DNA from: Anaerocolumna sp. MB42-C2
Lineage (GTDB): Bacteria; Bacillota; Clostridia; Lachnospirales; Lachnospiraceae
Direction: 5' to 3'
Length of the DNA: 64,000 nt
NCBI RefSeq assembly: GCF_030913705.1
Contig: NZ_CP133190.1
Span: 1,488,001 to 1,552,000, forward strand
Made by a program: the position numbers and the translations under genes
Notes under the pieces: generated by a model
Databases searched by the model: none
Told to the model about the DNA's origin: nothing
Seen by the model: the letters and a program-made list of their open reading frames with translations, nothing else
Shown here: positions 48,755-57,212 of the stretch, one piece after another
Layout: each line of letters starts with the position of its first letter
Position numbering within the stretch: the stretch's first letter is position 1

Positions 48755-48840
48755 TTATCGGGATAATAGAACTATTGTTTCAACGTGCCTTGAGTAAACA
48801 AAAATGATATAGCGAAGACCCACTGTTTCCTTGGCGGAGT
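48755..48840 (-). pseudogene. RlmD/RumA C-terminal end remnant (footprint C)
   Basis: The minus strand reads Y-S-R-H-V-E-T-I-V-L-L-S-R-stop (48755-48793), with the core CTCAAGGCACGTTGA, and shares the upstream CCGCCAAGG block with footprint B. No methyltransferase body precedes it. Confidence 0.65.
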
Positions 48841-48901
48841 GATATTTCAGCAATAAATTTAGCTAACTGACTATTTTTTATCTTTCCAGAAAGAGCAAGG
48901 A

Positions 48902-49294
48902 TTATACACTTGGAATATTTTCAATAATAATAACTTGTTCCATTTTGTCAAACTAAGAGCAGGTCATTGCATCTAAGTCAGATATCCATTTATAAATACC
49001 TGCCTTAGCTACTTCATTACAAAAGGTATAGAAATCAGACTCACCTCTTTGATTTCTCTGTAATGCAAAAATTGCTTCCTCGTATTTTCCTGTCTCACAA
49101 ATATTAAATTCCACTTTGATACCAGTACTTTCAAGGATATCACCCGAGCGGTTGATATACGTTACTATTCCTGTTTCCAAATCAAAGATATTGGTAATCA
49201 TTTCCATCGATTTAAACGCCTTGATCAACTTCGGAAAATCTGGTCCAGTATACAGTTTATGTGCTTCTTGAATTGAAGTAAGTGAAAATTCCAT
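48902..49294 (-). pseudogene. DUF1398 (YbcV-like) protein interrupted by an amber codon
   Basis: 113 residues up to KWISDLDAMTCS, then TAG at 48953-48955, then in the same frame FDKMEQVIIIENIPSV and a TAA at 48902. The family normally continues as TCxYYD...E.IP, so a Tyr codon has become TAG and the downstream 16 codons are still intact. The last 16 residues are lost unless the stop is read through. Function of the family is unknown. AGGAGA precedes the ATG. Confidence 0.75.
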
Positions 49295-49374
49295 GTTTTG
49301 TCTCCTTTATAATTAAAATTGTAAGTTCATAATATATCAATTTCATTCAGGTTTATTGTAAAAAATCGTCGTCT

Positions 49375-49903
49375 TTATTCACCCTTATTATGTCTTTGAT
49401 ATTCTTTAGGTGTTAACCCTGTGAGCGATTTAAATTCCTTTATAAAATGAGCTTGATCATAATGCATAATCTCATCAATATAACCTTTTCTATCCATTTG
49501 GTCAAGGATGTATCGCAGTCTAATAATCAGAGCAAACTTCTTTGGTGTAGTACCAACATTCCTTTTGAACCGTCTTTCAAAAGTAATTTCACTTATAAAA
49601 AGCTCTTTGGCTATTTCAGCAATCCTTATATTGCCATTAAAAAGTTTTATCTTTTCAATTGCTATAGCAATAAGCGAATCTTTTGTATCAAAGTTAATTT
49701 CTGATATCAGAAAACATTCTACAATATATATGCGCTCTAAATCAGACTTTGCTAATTGCAACTTTTCCTCAACAGCTTTTACCTTATCTGAATTCAAAAC
49801 AACATCCAGCGAAACACTCTGATTAAATAATTCATCGAGTGGAAAAGAGAAAAAATGATAAGCACCCGTTTCTGTAAAATCTTGTAACGAACCCTCATGG
49901 TTT
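49375..49903 (-). pseudogene. AraC-family regulator, N-terminally truncated
   Basis: The DNA-binding half is complete (IRIAEIAKELFISEITFERR and EIMHYDQAHFIKEFKSLTGL). Upstream of the ATG at 49797 the frame stays open to about 49903, giving TETGAYHFFSFPLDELFNQS. That is part of a DUF6597-type sensing domain, and a TAA then closes it. About 100 N-terminal residues are gone. It lies just upstream of the DUF1398 pseudogene. Confidence 0.75.
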
Positions 49904-49971
49904 TAGTCCTTTTACTTCTATTCCTCATAATTGTTAAAGAAATGAATCGATACCTGCACTCATAGCACCAT

Positions 49972-50760
49972 CTAGAAAAATAGCGGCATTAAAAAGGTTA
50001 ACATTATGTAAAGCATTCCTGCCATTGCTAAAAACAAAACTAACGGGATTTTTCTGCCTGCAAAACTATTCGTTAATGCTCCTTTCTTTGGACATACAGC
50101 AATGCATTTTTGGCAGTTAAAACATTCAGCCGTTGTTACCTTCTTCATTTTGTGCACCTCTAGATTTGAGGGACATTTCTTTGTACATAACGTGCAATTG
50201 ATGCACTTATCTTCGCTTCGGACGATACCACTGGGGCTAAACCGACCTGCAACTCCGGCGACAGCACCCTGTATACAGATATATTTGCAGACGAAATTAT
50301 CAATAAAGAATGAGCCAATAATTGTTACAAATATCAACACAATACTTAACCAGGCTAATCCAGGCAATATTATGCTATATTGCTCAAACACATCATCAAC
50401 GCTGACATGTAGCAGAAGCTTACCGCTTGCAATGGATAATGCTACTAGGCCTGTAAGCAGGATGTATTTCACTGCTCTAAGATATTTATCGAGTGTTGCA
50501 GGAACTGTGACCCTTTTTTTTAAAAGCTTGAGTCCTATATATCCAACACCCCTTTGCAGCGCACCCACCATGCATAAAAAACCACAAAAGCTTCTTTTGA
50601 AGATAATGGCAAATAAAATAAATATTATAAGAACTTCCATAATGCTATGTTGAGCTACATTTTCGAAAATTCCCTCAGTAAGGAAATCAATAACAAATGG
50701 GAATATTATTAGAAAAAAGGGAATGGTGGTTTTTGCTGATTTCTTATTATTAATATTCAT
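49972..50760 (-). CDS. 4Fe-4S membrane protein (NapH/CcoG-like)
   Basis: 262 residues. Four or five membrane segments carry a CGFLCMVGALQ motif after the second, and two cytoplasmic [4Fe-4S] motifs follow (CINCTLCTKKCPSN and CFNCQKCIAVCPKK). Such proteins relay electrons at the membrane; the partner enzyme is not apparent. The start at 50760 is set by AAGGAGG seven bases upstream; that site lies inside a glycosyltransferase remnant. Confidence 0.85.
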   Translation of the reverse strand: MNINNKKSAKTTIPFFLIIFPFVIDFLTEGIFENVAQHSIMEVLIIFILFAIIFKRSFCGFLCMVGALQRGVGYIGLKLLKKRVTVPATLDKYLRAVKYILLTGLVALSIASGKLLLHVSVDDVFEQYSIILPGLAWLSIVLIFVTIIGSFFIDNFVCKYICIQGAVAGVAGRFSPSGIVRSEDKCINCTLCTKKCPSNLEVHKMKKVTTAECFNCQKCIAVCPKKGALTNSFAGRKIPLVLFLAMAGMLYIMLTFLMPLFF

Positions 50761-50899
50761 TACATGGCCTCCTTGAACAAATCCAACGGAACGTATCCAT
50801 ATCATTTCCTACTTTAATTAGTTCCTTCTTTCGATTTAGTACAGATATCACCAACCCATTTATTGAGGGATAATACCAAGCTGTAATTAATATCTTCAC
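50750..50899 (-). pseudogene. glycosyltransferase family 4 N-terminal fragment
   Basis: From a GTG at 50899 behind AGGAGG the frame reads KILITAWYYPSINGLVISVL, then KKELIKVGND. This is the typical start of GT4 enzymes, followed by unrelated residues and a stop inside the next gene. The 3' part of the gene was replaced by the ferredoxin-type gene, which seems to be translated from a fresh ribosome site. The rest of the 50900-51121 gap shows nothing further. Confidence 0.6.
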
Positions 50900-51121
50900 A
50901 AAAATACCTCCTATTTATTTATGTGGTAATAATATCAAATCACATTAAACAAACAGGAGGTATAAAATTAAACAAATCCTAAACACTTTTCGATCTAATT
51001 ATATTTTGCTACTCTAACAAGCGTTTCGAGCTTTTACTGCTATCTTCCTTATTTTATCCAAGAGGATATTTATCGAAGCCTTTATCTTCCATTGAATACC
51101 TAATTACCACATGATTTTATC

Positions 51122-51832
51122 TTACCTATTCAACCGATATCCCGCACCCCATACTGTTTCTAAGATTTTTGGGGTTTTACGGTCATCCTCAATTTTTTCG
51201 CGAATACGATTAATATGCACCATAACCGTAGCGCTATCCCCAACATAATCATATCCCCATATTTTTTCAAACAATTGTTCCTTCGAGAAAACAATATTAG
51301 GATTTTCAGCCATAAATTTTAATAGTTCAAATTCCCGGTTAGGAAAACGAATTTCTTCCTCACCCTTATAGACCTTCCATCCCTGCAGAAGAACTCGAAT
51401 ATTACCTATTCGTATCTCATCGTCTTTCCCATCCAACTCTATTTGATTGACTTCTGTTAATCGATTATACTGTCTTATATTTGCATTTACTCTTGCTACA
51501 AGCTCAGCGGGATCAAAAGGTTTCGCAATATAATCATCTGCACCAAGTCCCAGACAACGAATTTTATCAACAGATTCAGTCCTTGCTGTTACCATGAGAA
51601 TTGGAATATTAAGTTCACCTCTTATCTCTTTACAGATCTCATAACCATTCTTCCCAGGAAGCATAAGATCCAGTAGTATTAAGTCAAATTTTTCCGCATG
51701 CAGAAGTGGAAGTACTTTATCTCCATCACTTACAATGAATGTACCAAACCCACTAGCTTCCAGATAAGCCTGTTCTATCATACTGATATCATCATCGTCT
51801 TCGACAATCAGAATTCTATATTTTGCATTCAC
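51122..51832 (-). CDS. OmpR/PhoB-type response regulator
   Basis: 236 residues. Receiver domain (ILIVEDDDDISMIEQ, phosphoacceptor Asp in LILLDLMLPGKNG, Lys in YIAKPFDPAELV) and a C-terminal winged helix (FPNREFELLKFMAENPNIVF, SATVMVHINRIREKIEDD, WGAGYRLNR). Its start lies within the end of the kinase gene (17-base overlap), so kinase and regulator are coupled, with the kinase first. Confidence 0.93.
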   Translation of the reverse strand: MNAKYRILIVEDDDDISMIEQAYLEASGFGTFIVSDGDKVLPLLHAEKFDLILLDLMLPGKNGYEICKEIRGELNIPILMVTARTESVDKIRCLGLGADDYIAKPFDPAELVARVNANIRQYNRLTEVNQIELDGKDDEIRIGNIRVLLQGWKVYKGEEEIRFPNREFELLKFMAENPNIVFSKEQLFEKIWGYDYVGDSATVMVHINRIREKIEDDRKTPKILETVWGAGYRLNR

Positions 51833-53276
51833 CTAAATCACCTCCTACATCCAAAATTGGTAGTCTTATTCGAATAGTAAGACCGCTTCTGTTTTCTGCA
51901 TCTACTGAGCCTCCCATAGCATTCACCAGATATTTTACAATATAAAGACCTAGACCATTCCCTTCTTTTATATTCCTTGACTCATCACCTCGGAAAAACT
52001 GTTCAAAAATATGGGGGAGCTTATCTTCTGAAATTCCACAGCCATTATCAGAGATCTCAAGTACTACATATGCATGTTCTTCAAATATATTAATGGTAAT
52101 TTCAAGCTTATCTGTTTCTGCATATTTTTTACTGTTTTCCAGTATATTATCAAGTATTCGATTCATTTGTTCTCGGTCAACCTTTGAAAACAAACCTGTT
52201 TTTACATCTTTTAATTTAATTTTTAAAGATTCATTCTCTATCAATAATTCGTATCTTTTCCCATAGGCTTCCAAATACTCACGCCACTCTGTCTTTTCAA
52301 AAAACAGTGGCATATTACCTGTTTCAAGTTTTGAGAAATAAAATAACTTTTCCAAAAGCCGATCCATTTCTATCGTTCGTCTATAAGCTGTATCAAGAAA
52401 CTTTTCTCGTAATTCAGGTGTTGCAGCAACCCCATCCTTGAGACCTTTTAATGTTCCTCTAATTGCCGTTAATGGAGTCCTTAAGTCATGAGAAATTCCC
52501 GCCACCATTTCAACTCTCACCTTTTCATAAGACTCCTTTTCCGCATTAGCTTCCGTTATATGTTCCTGCATTTCATTAAATGCCTCACAGACATATTCAA
52601 ATTCAATATCTCCCTTATATTTAACAGGCTCAGAATAATTTCCTTCTTTCATTCTCTTTGCTCCTTCTGACAATACAGCTAAAGGATTTGTGATATGTTT
52701 TATAAGTCTCTTAGTAAAAATCTGACTAATAATGAGTAAGGCACCTATGCAGAATATACCATCAATCAGTAATAGTATAAATATAGTAGTCAAACTATTT
52801 TTTTGAGGCCAGAATTCATGATATTCTCCTGCAATTGCATACACTTTCATTCTCTCATTCATAACATATTGTGTTATCACAGTCATATAGTCTTGTACAT
52901 AAATATGCACCTTTCCATCTGTCTCCAAATAATCTCCAATATAATTTATAAGCTCACTCACAGGAAAATCAGTATTCGAGTAAATCACTTCACTATCTAT
53001 TTCAACGCAAATAGAAAATCCATACCGATTCAATTTTTTTGCGAGATTGTTTATCGCCTCTTCTTTTGGAGATGGATTCCAATCTGTCAGGATCTTTCTT
53101 ATTTGTTCGGTATGATCTGCTAACTCGGACGAACCAATCCTGCTGTTTTTATATTTGCTCTCATATAAATTTATTACAAGCATATTAAAGAAAAGAAATA
53201 GACTTAAAGTTACAAGTACCATTTTGGTATTAGAAATGAAAATTCTGCGTTTCACCGTCTGCTTTTCCTTATTCAT
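51816..53276 (-). CDS. membrane sensor histidine kinase
   Basis: 486 residues from the ATG at 53276 (NKEKQTVKRR) after GGGAGG. Membrane segments lie near residues 15-38 and 165-190 with an extracellular domain between. A HAMP linker follows, then HisKA (VAGISHDLRTPLTAIRGTL) and the ATPase domain (NILENSKKYAE, ISDNGCGISED, GNGLGLYIVKYL). The pair resembles those controlling antimicrobial-peptide or cell-wall responses, but no exporter is adjacent; the signal is unknown. Confidence 0.92.
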   Translation of the reverse strand: MNKEKQTVKRRIFISNTKMVLVTLSLFLFFNMLVINLYESKYKNSRIGSSELADHTEQIRKILTDWNPSPKEEAINNLAKKLNRYGFSICVEIDSEVIYSNTDFPVSELINYIGDYLETDGKVHIYVQDYMTVITQYVMNERMKVYAIAGEYHEFWPQKNSLTTIFILLLIDGIFCIGALLIISQIFTKRLIKHITNPLAVLSEGAKRMKEGNYSEPVKYKGDIEFEYVCEAFNEMQEHITEANAEKESYEKVRVEMVAGISHDLRTPLTAIRGTLKGLKDGVAATPELREKFLDTAYRRTIEMDRLLEKLFYFSKLETGNMPLFFEKTEWREYLEAYGKRYELLIENESLKIKLKDVKTGLFSKVDREQMNRILDNILENSKKYAETDKLEITINIFEEHAYVVLEISDNGCGISEDKLPHIFEQFFRGDESRNIKEGNGLGLYIVKYLVNAMGGSVDAENRSGLTIRIRLPILDVGGDLGECKI

Positions 53277-53420
53277 TGTCCTCCCTCTCGTAATAGGTGT
53301 CACAGAGAAAATCGTCAATGTTTCTTCTCTATGACACACTCTGTTTTAACTTTTTTCTTTTTTGTTCATCATAGAATTTTCATATTACTACAGGATTTTG
53401 AACCAGCATTAACAGTAGTG

Positions 53421-53636
53421 TTACTGTATATATTTTAACATCTGATAATTAAAATCACGACACATTAATATATCTTGAAAATCGCCTTTCCAGCTAATAC
53501 AATCAGGTGAATTATTCCAAATAAACTCTCCTGCCTTTTCAGGGTCATATACAAAAGAATCTTTTAATTTTTTATGTAATTCATTTGAAACTGTTGTTTT
53601 TCCAACTCCAAATGTACCATTTATCCATATAATCAT
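53421..53636 (-). pseudogene. P-loop kinase-like (TmrB-type) protein, truncated
   Basis: 71 residues: MIIWINGTFGVGKTTVSNEL (Walker A), then the YDPEKAGEFIWN and FQDILMCRDFNYQM segments of TmrB-like tunicamycin-resistance ATPases, which are normally about 180 residues. The frame ends abruptly. The start and ribosome site (GGAGG) are intact, so it is cut at the 3' side. Confidence 0.7.
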
Positions 53637-53822
53637 AATTACTTACCTCCATATAACATAAATATCATTTTGTTTCATAAAATTTTACTGCAGCGAAATA
53701 TGTATTTTATACAACATATTTTTTATGTGTTTACATCGTCATAGGTACTGGTATGTTCCTGTATAATGCTTACCATGGTTCTAAAAAAGTGGGTTCACCC
53801 CGCTACCCTTAAGGTGGGATAG

Positions 53823-54656
53823 TTACTCATTACTCGGAAACATAACTTTTACTTCGTCAATTAACTGCCTTAGCTGTATGCAGGCATTTGAGCTATCCGT
53901 TCCGGTTGCCGTAAAAATAGAATTCACTTTATCATGGTAGCCAAGCGGGTGAATATTAAAACCATCTATCATACCTACCGCCTTTTTTTCATTAAGGCAG
54001 TATTCTTCATTTAATGCAAACAATACTTGGTTGAGGGCTGAAATGGCTCGAACTATATGTGCAGTAACATAATAATTATCATTTTTCCTGGCATTACTTT
54101 CTGCAAACATTAACGAAAAACCAGCTTCAAATCCAAAGAATTCAATAATAGCTTTCTTCAATTTTGGAGGATATTGTTCAGCAATACTCTTTCGTAGAGA
54201 GATATTCCCCTTTTTATCCCATAACATTTTGCATACTGCCAATTCACCCATGTACATCACATTGATATAGGCATGGGGATGTCCAGTTTGATAATGTGCC
54301 GATATATTTCCTTCTTGACATTCTGCAATCACATTCTCAACTCGTTCAACCTCACGTAGAATAAAGTCAACATGGTATCCATCAATAATAAGCCAACCTC
54401 CGCCATTAACCCAATTGCCCCACTCACCCGGAGGAACGATCAGGTTTTTCCTATGCTCATCATCTATAAGCTGTGCTGCCTTATTCAATGATACAAGATC
54501 GAATGTTGCATTTTCATAATAGATACCGATGTCAATATCGGATTCTGGAGAATGTGTTCCCCTTGCACGCGAGCCGCCAAGTACAACGGCTTCTATACCT
54601 GAAATAGCTGTCAAAGCTGTTACAATTTTCTCTAATACAATTTTGATTTCATTCAT
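53823..54656 (-). CDS. nucleotidyltransferase-domain protein
   Basis: 277 residues. The catalytic pattern of NTP_transf_2 is complete: VVLGGSRARGTHSPESDIDI (GS-x-A-R-G-T, then D-x-D). A C-terminal helical domain follows (EFFGFEAGFSLMFAESNARK, VTAHIVRAISALNQVLFALN), as in aminoglycoside-type or unassigned resistance nucleotidyltransferases. Whether it modifies an antibiotic cannot be judged from sequence. It stands alone between truncated genes. Confidence 0.82.
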   Translation of the reverse strand: MNEIKIVLEKIVTALTAISGIEAVVLGGSRARGTHSPESDIDIGIYYENATFDLVSLNKAAQLIDDEHRKNLIVPPGEWGNWVNGGGWLIIDGYHVDFILREVERVENVIAECQEGNISAHYQTGHPHAYINVMYMGELAVCKMLWDKKGNISLRKSIAEQYPPKLKKAIIEFFGFEAGFSLMFAESNARKNDNYYVTAHIVRAISALNQVLFALNEEYCLNEKKAVGMIDGFNIHPLGYHDKVNSIFTATGTDSSNACIQLRQLIDEVKVMFPSNE

Positions 54657-54847
54657 GTATAACTCACCATACTTTCGCTAATATCAATAATTGTCAGTTC
54701 AAAACTACCCGTCAAATTCCTATTTTTATATTGTTTTATATGAGAACAATTCTCTATCATTTGAACGTTTTTACCGGATTGATTCCTCTCACAAAAAAAG
54801 GAGCATTTTGGACTTGGGCTTTGTATCGCCATGGAAATTATGAAGCT

Positions 54848-55138
54848 TCATAAAGGGGCGATCGGTATTAAAGTTTTCCCCTCTTCCGTTAATGAATATT
54901 CTACCTTGGGAGGAATTTCGTTGTATTGCTCTCTATGGATTAGGTTACTTGCTTCAAGTTCCTTTAACTGCTTACTTAATGTTCTGTGTGCTATTGGCTG
55001 CAATTCTTCATGCAGTTTGTTATAGCGTATGATTCCAGCCTCATGAATTTTCCAGAGTATAACCCATTTCCATTAGCCTTCTACAACCGACATTGTGTAG
55101 AACATGGGGCACTGTCCATATATATTTTCAAAATCCAT
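54848..55138 (-). pseudogene. HxlR-family regulator with nonsense mutation and short C-terminus
   Basis: Starting at the ATG at 55138 the frame reads YGQCPMFYTMSVVEG, then TAA (55073-55075), then WKWVILWKIHEAG, TLSKQLKELEASNLIHREQY and KVEYSLTEEGKTLIPI, stopping at 54848. The first Cys-Pro, the HTH and the wing are all HxlR-like. One codon change (AAA to TAA in the usual GKW motif) inactivates it. The last 10-15 residues of the family are also missing. Confidence 0.8.
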
Positions 55139-55380
55139 AATGAATACATCCTAACCTTTTCGTCAATATCAAATTATTCGATTTGATATTCCTGAATCCG
55201 TAGCTGAAAAAACTGTCTTTATTTTTCAACCTAACTAACCTAAAGGAAAATTTACCTTATGAAATTCCTATTTTAGAGGTCATATCCCCTCAACGACCCT
55301 TTGCCATCTAAAAAACGGTCAAGTAATCGGGATAAATTTGTTCTTTATTGCCTCTAGTTTTGCTCGTTTTTTGTTCCAAA

Positions 55381-55466
55381 ACCACTACATATAGTGGTAA
55401 ACCCGTCTTATTTTCCTTTTGAACCACAATTCGTCATCATTATTATCGTCTCAACATGGCACGAGA
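55381..55466 (-). pseudogene. RlmD/RumA-like end remnant and terminator (footprint D)
   Basis: The minus strand reads C-H-V-E-T-I-I-M-M-T-N-C-G-S-K-G-K-stop (to 55408), followed by a perfect ACCACTA-CATA-TAGTGGT hairpin (55381-55398) and TTTTGG as a terminator. It is the most diverged of four such remnants and marks the probable left boundary of the element extending to the right edge. The rest of the 574-base gap (55139-55712) shows no gene. Confidence 0.5.
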
Positions 55467-55712
55467 GGATTTATATGATGTCAAACCAGTTTAGGTAAAA
55501 TTTAGTAATTTTCTTGACTGATTTTCCCTGTAATTATTACCATATTATGCGAGAAACAGCCTAACTAACTAAGACATATCGTTGACAGCCGAAAGGTTGC
55601 AGGGATAGGTTTAATGTCATGTAGGAATTTTGTTGATATATATGTCATTGTCAAAACAACAAATTATTGGGGCACTTACTTCGCAGAATTTATAACAGTA
55701 ATGTTTGTTAAA

Positions 55713-57212
55713 TTAAATAATACCACAAATCTGAAGAATATTAAGTATTAAAGAACCTGCTGCAACAATAGAAATCCCAATCTTCCAACCAAATTTTTTG
55801 GTTATAACATCAAGTCTATCTATCCTACCTTTTAAATCTGTATATTTATCATAGACTTCTTTATCTTTATCTGAAATTTCTTCCTTTAACTCAGCAATAG
55901 TATTTATTAGCTTTTCCTCTACGGAATTAATTTCATGTGATAAATCAACTTCTACTTTAGATAGATCCTCTTTTAACAATGATATTTGAGTATTTACACT
56001 TTCTGAAACCAAGGAAATATTCTCCACGATTGTTTCTCTATCTTTATCAGCAATATTCTTAAATCTTAATAACTTATCTTTTAGTTGCTGCGTTGTATCT
56101 GCGTATTTTTTATCCAATTCAGTGTTTTTTTCTGTCAAGGCTTGTCCCTGTTGTTCTAACGAGTTTTTAAGACCTTTTATTTCATCTGTATTATTGCCAT
56201 TTTGCAGTTCAAGTTTAGAAATCTTATTTCTTTGTTCTTCAAAGGATTTATCATGTTCTGACAACTTTTCATAATGAGTGGCTAATAATTCATCTTGTTT
56301 TATATCTCTCTCTACTCCATTTTGAAGAAGTTTATTCTGTTCATTGTGCATTTGGACTAGCTCTTCAATTTTTATATCTTGTTTTTTATTATGTTCTATA
56401 CTTCCTTGGATAAAATTATCTTGCTTAATTTCTTTTATATGAAACTCCTTGTCACTTTTTTCGAGAGCATCAATTCGTCTATCTAGATCAAAATTCTTTT
56501 CTGCATTGCTCTCTATTCTACAGTCATGATTTGATAAATCCATGCTAAGCTCATCTATTAGATTTCTATTTTCTTGAATACGTAATATTATATTTTCTTG
56601 ATTTTTTAATTGGTCCATTGCTAACAATAATTGCTGTTGTGCCATTTCTCCTAATTTCTCTTTGCTTGCTCCAGACAAAACAGCCTCCAAATTAATTAAA
56701 ACAGATTGTGTCGAAGCCATATTATATGCACTCAATCCATATAAAAACTTAGTTGCATCTGCAATCTGATGCTGGTATGCCATTTGTGTTTCTTGAACTT
56801 CAAGGAGCGATGTTTGTGAATCGGATAATGCTGATTGAACTTGTACAAGCACTTTTTGTGCTTGTGCACTTTCTAAACCACAAGCAACCATTTCCATCAA
56901 ATTTTCTTTTAATGAAACTATTTCATCGCCAGTTGACGTCCACTTGAACCCTAAAAAACTATGTTGCTCTGGAGTGTTCTTTCCGGCACCCTTGGCTTTG
57001 GCAATTAATTCATCAGCCTGCTCTAATGCTTTATCAACTTCTTTTCGTGCATTCTCTTTTTTTTCCATAGCTGAATCATAAGCTCTATTAGTTTTTTCTA
57101 ACAAATTCAATCGTTCTGTAAGAACCTCGGGTAATTTGGTTTCATCAATCAAGAGCAATTCTCGTTCACAAATCGGTTCTATTTCATGACATGCCATTCT
57201 TCTTTTACTCAT
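55713..57212 (-). CDS. coiled-coil protein with C-terminal membrane anchor (cargo gene 3)
   Basis: 499 residues. After about 60 residues with ELLLIDETKLPEVLTERLN, most of the protein is long amphipathic helix: a region around 95-215 rich in Ala/Gln (LESAQAQKVLVQVQSALSDS), then heptad coiled coils (DLDRRIDALEKSDKEFHIKE, and several D-K-Q-D-x-K-I-E-type repeats). One membrane segment sits at the very end (KIGISIVAAGSLILNILQIC). It would be a tail-anchored, elongated protein facing the cytoplasm. Its ATG overlaps the stop of the preceding gene (ATGA), so the two proteins are made together. I do not recognise the family. Confidence 0.8.
   Translation of the reverse strand: MSKRRMACHEIEPICERELLLIDETKLPEVLTERLNLLEKTNRAYDSAMEKKENARKEVDKALEQADELIAKAKGAGKNTPEQHSFLGFKWTSTGDEIVSLKENLMEMVACGLESAQAQKVLVQVQSALSDSQTSLLEVQETQMAYQHQIADATKFLYGLSAYNMASTQSVLINLEAVLSGASKEKLGEMAQQQLLLAMDQLKNQENIILRIQENRNLIDELSMDLSNHDCRIESNAEKNFDLDRRIDALEKSDKEFHIKEIKQDNFIQGSIEHNKKQDIKIEELVQMHNEQNKLLQNGVERDIKQDELLATHYEKLSEHDKSFEEQRNKISKLELQNGNNTDEIKGLKNSLEQQGQALTEKNTELDKKYADTTQQLKDKLLRFKNIADKDRETIVENISLVSESVNTQISLLKEDLSKVEVDLSHEINSVEEKLINTIAELKEEISDKDKEVYDKYTDLKGRIDRLDVITKKFGWKIGISIVAAGSLILNILQICGII

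Noticed and set aside
50102..50653. 183-codon plus-strand frame opposite the 4Fe-4S protein
   Set aside because: Antisense to iron-sulfur Cys motifs; no ribosome site.
53823..54656. Named aminoglycoside resistance gene
   Set aside because: The nucleotidyltransferase motif is clear, but nothing in the sequence identifies the antibiotic class, so no resistance symbol is given.
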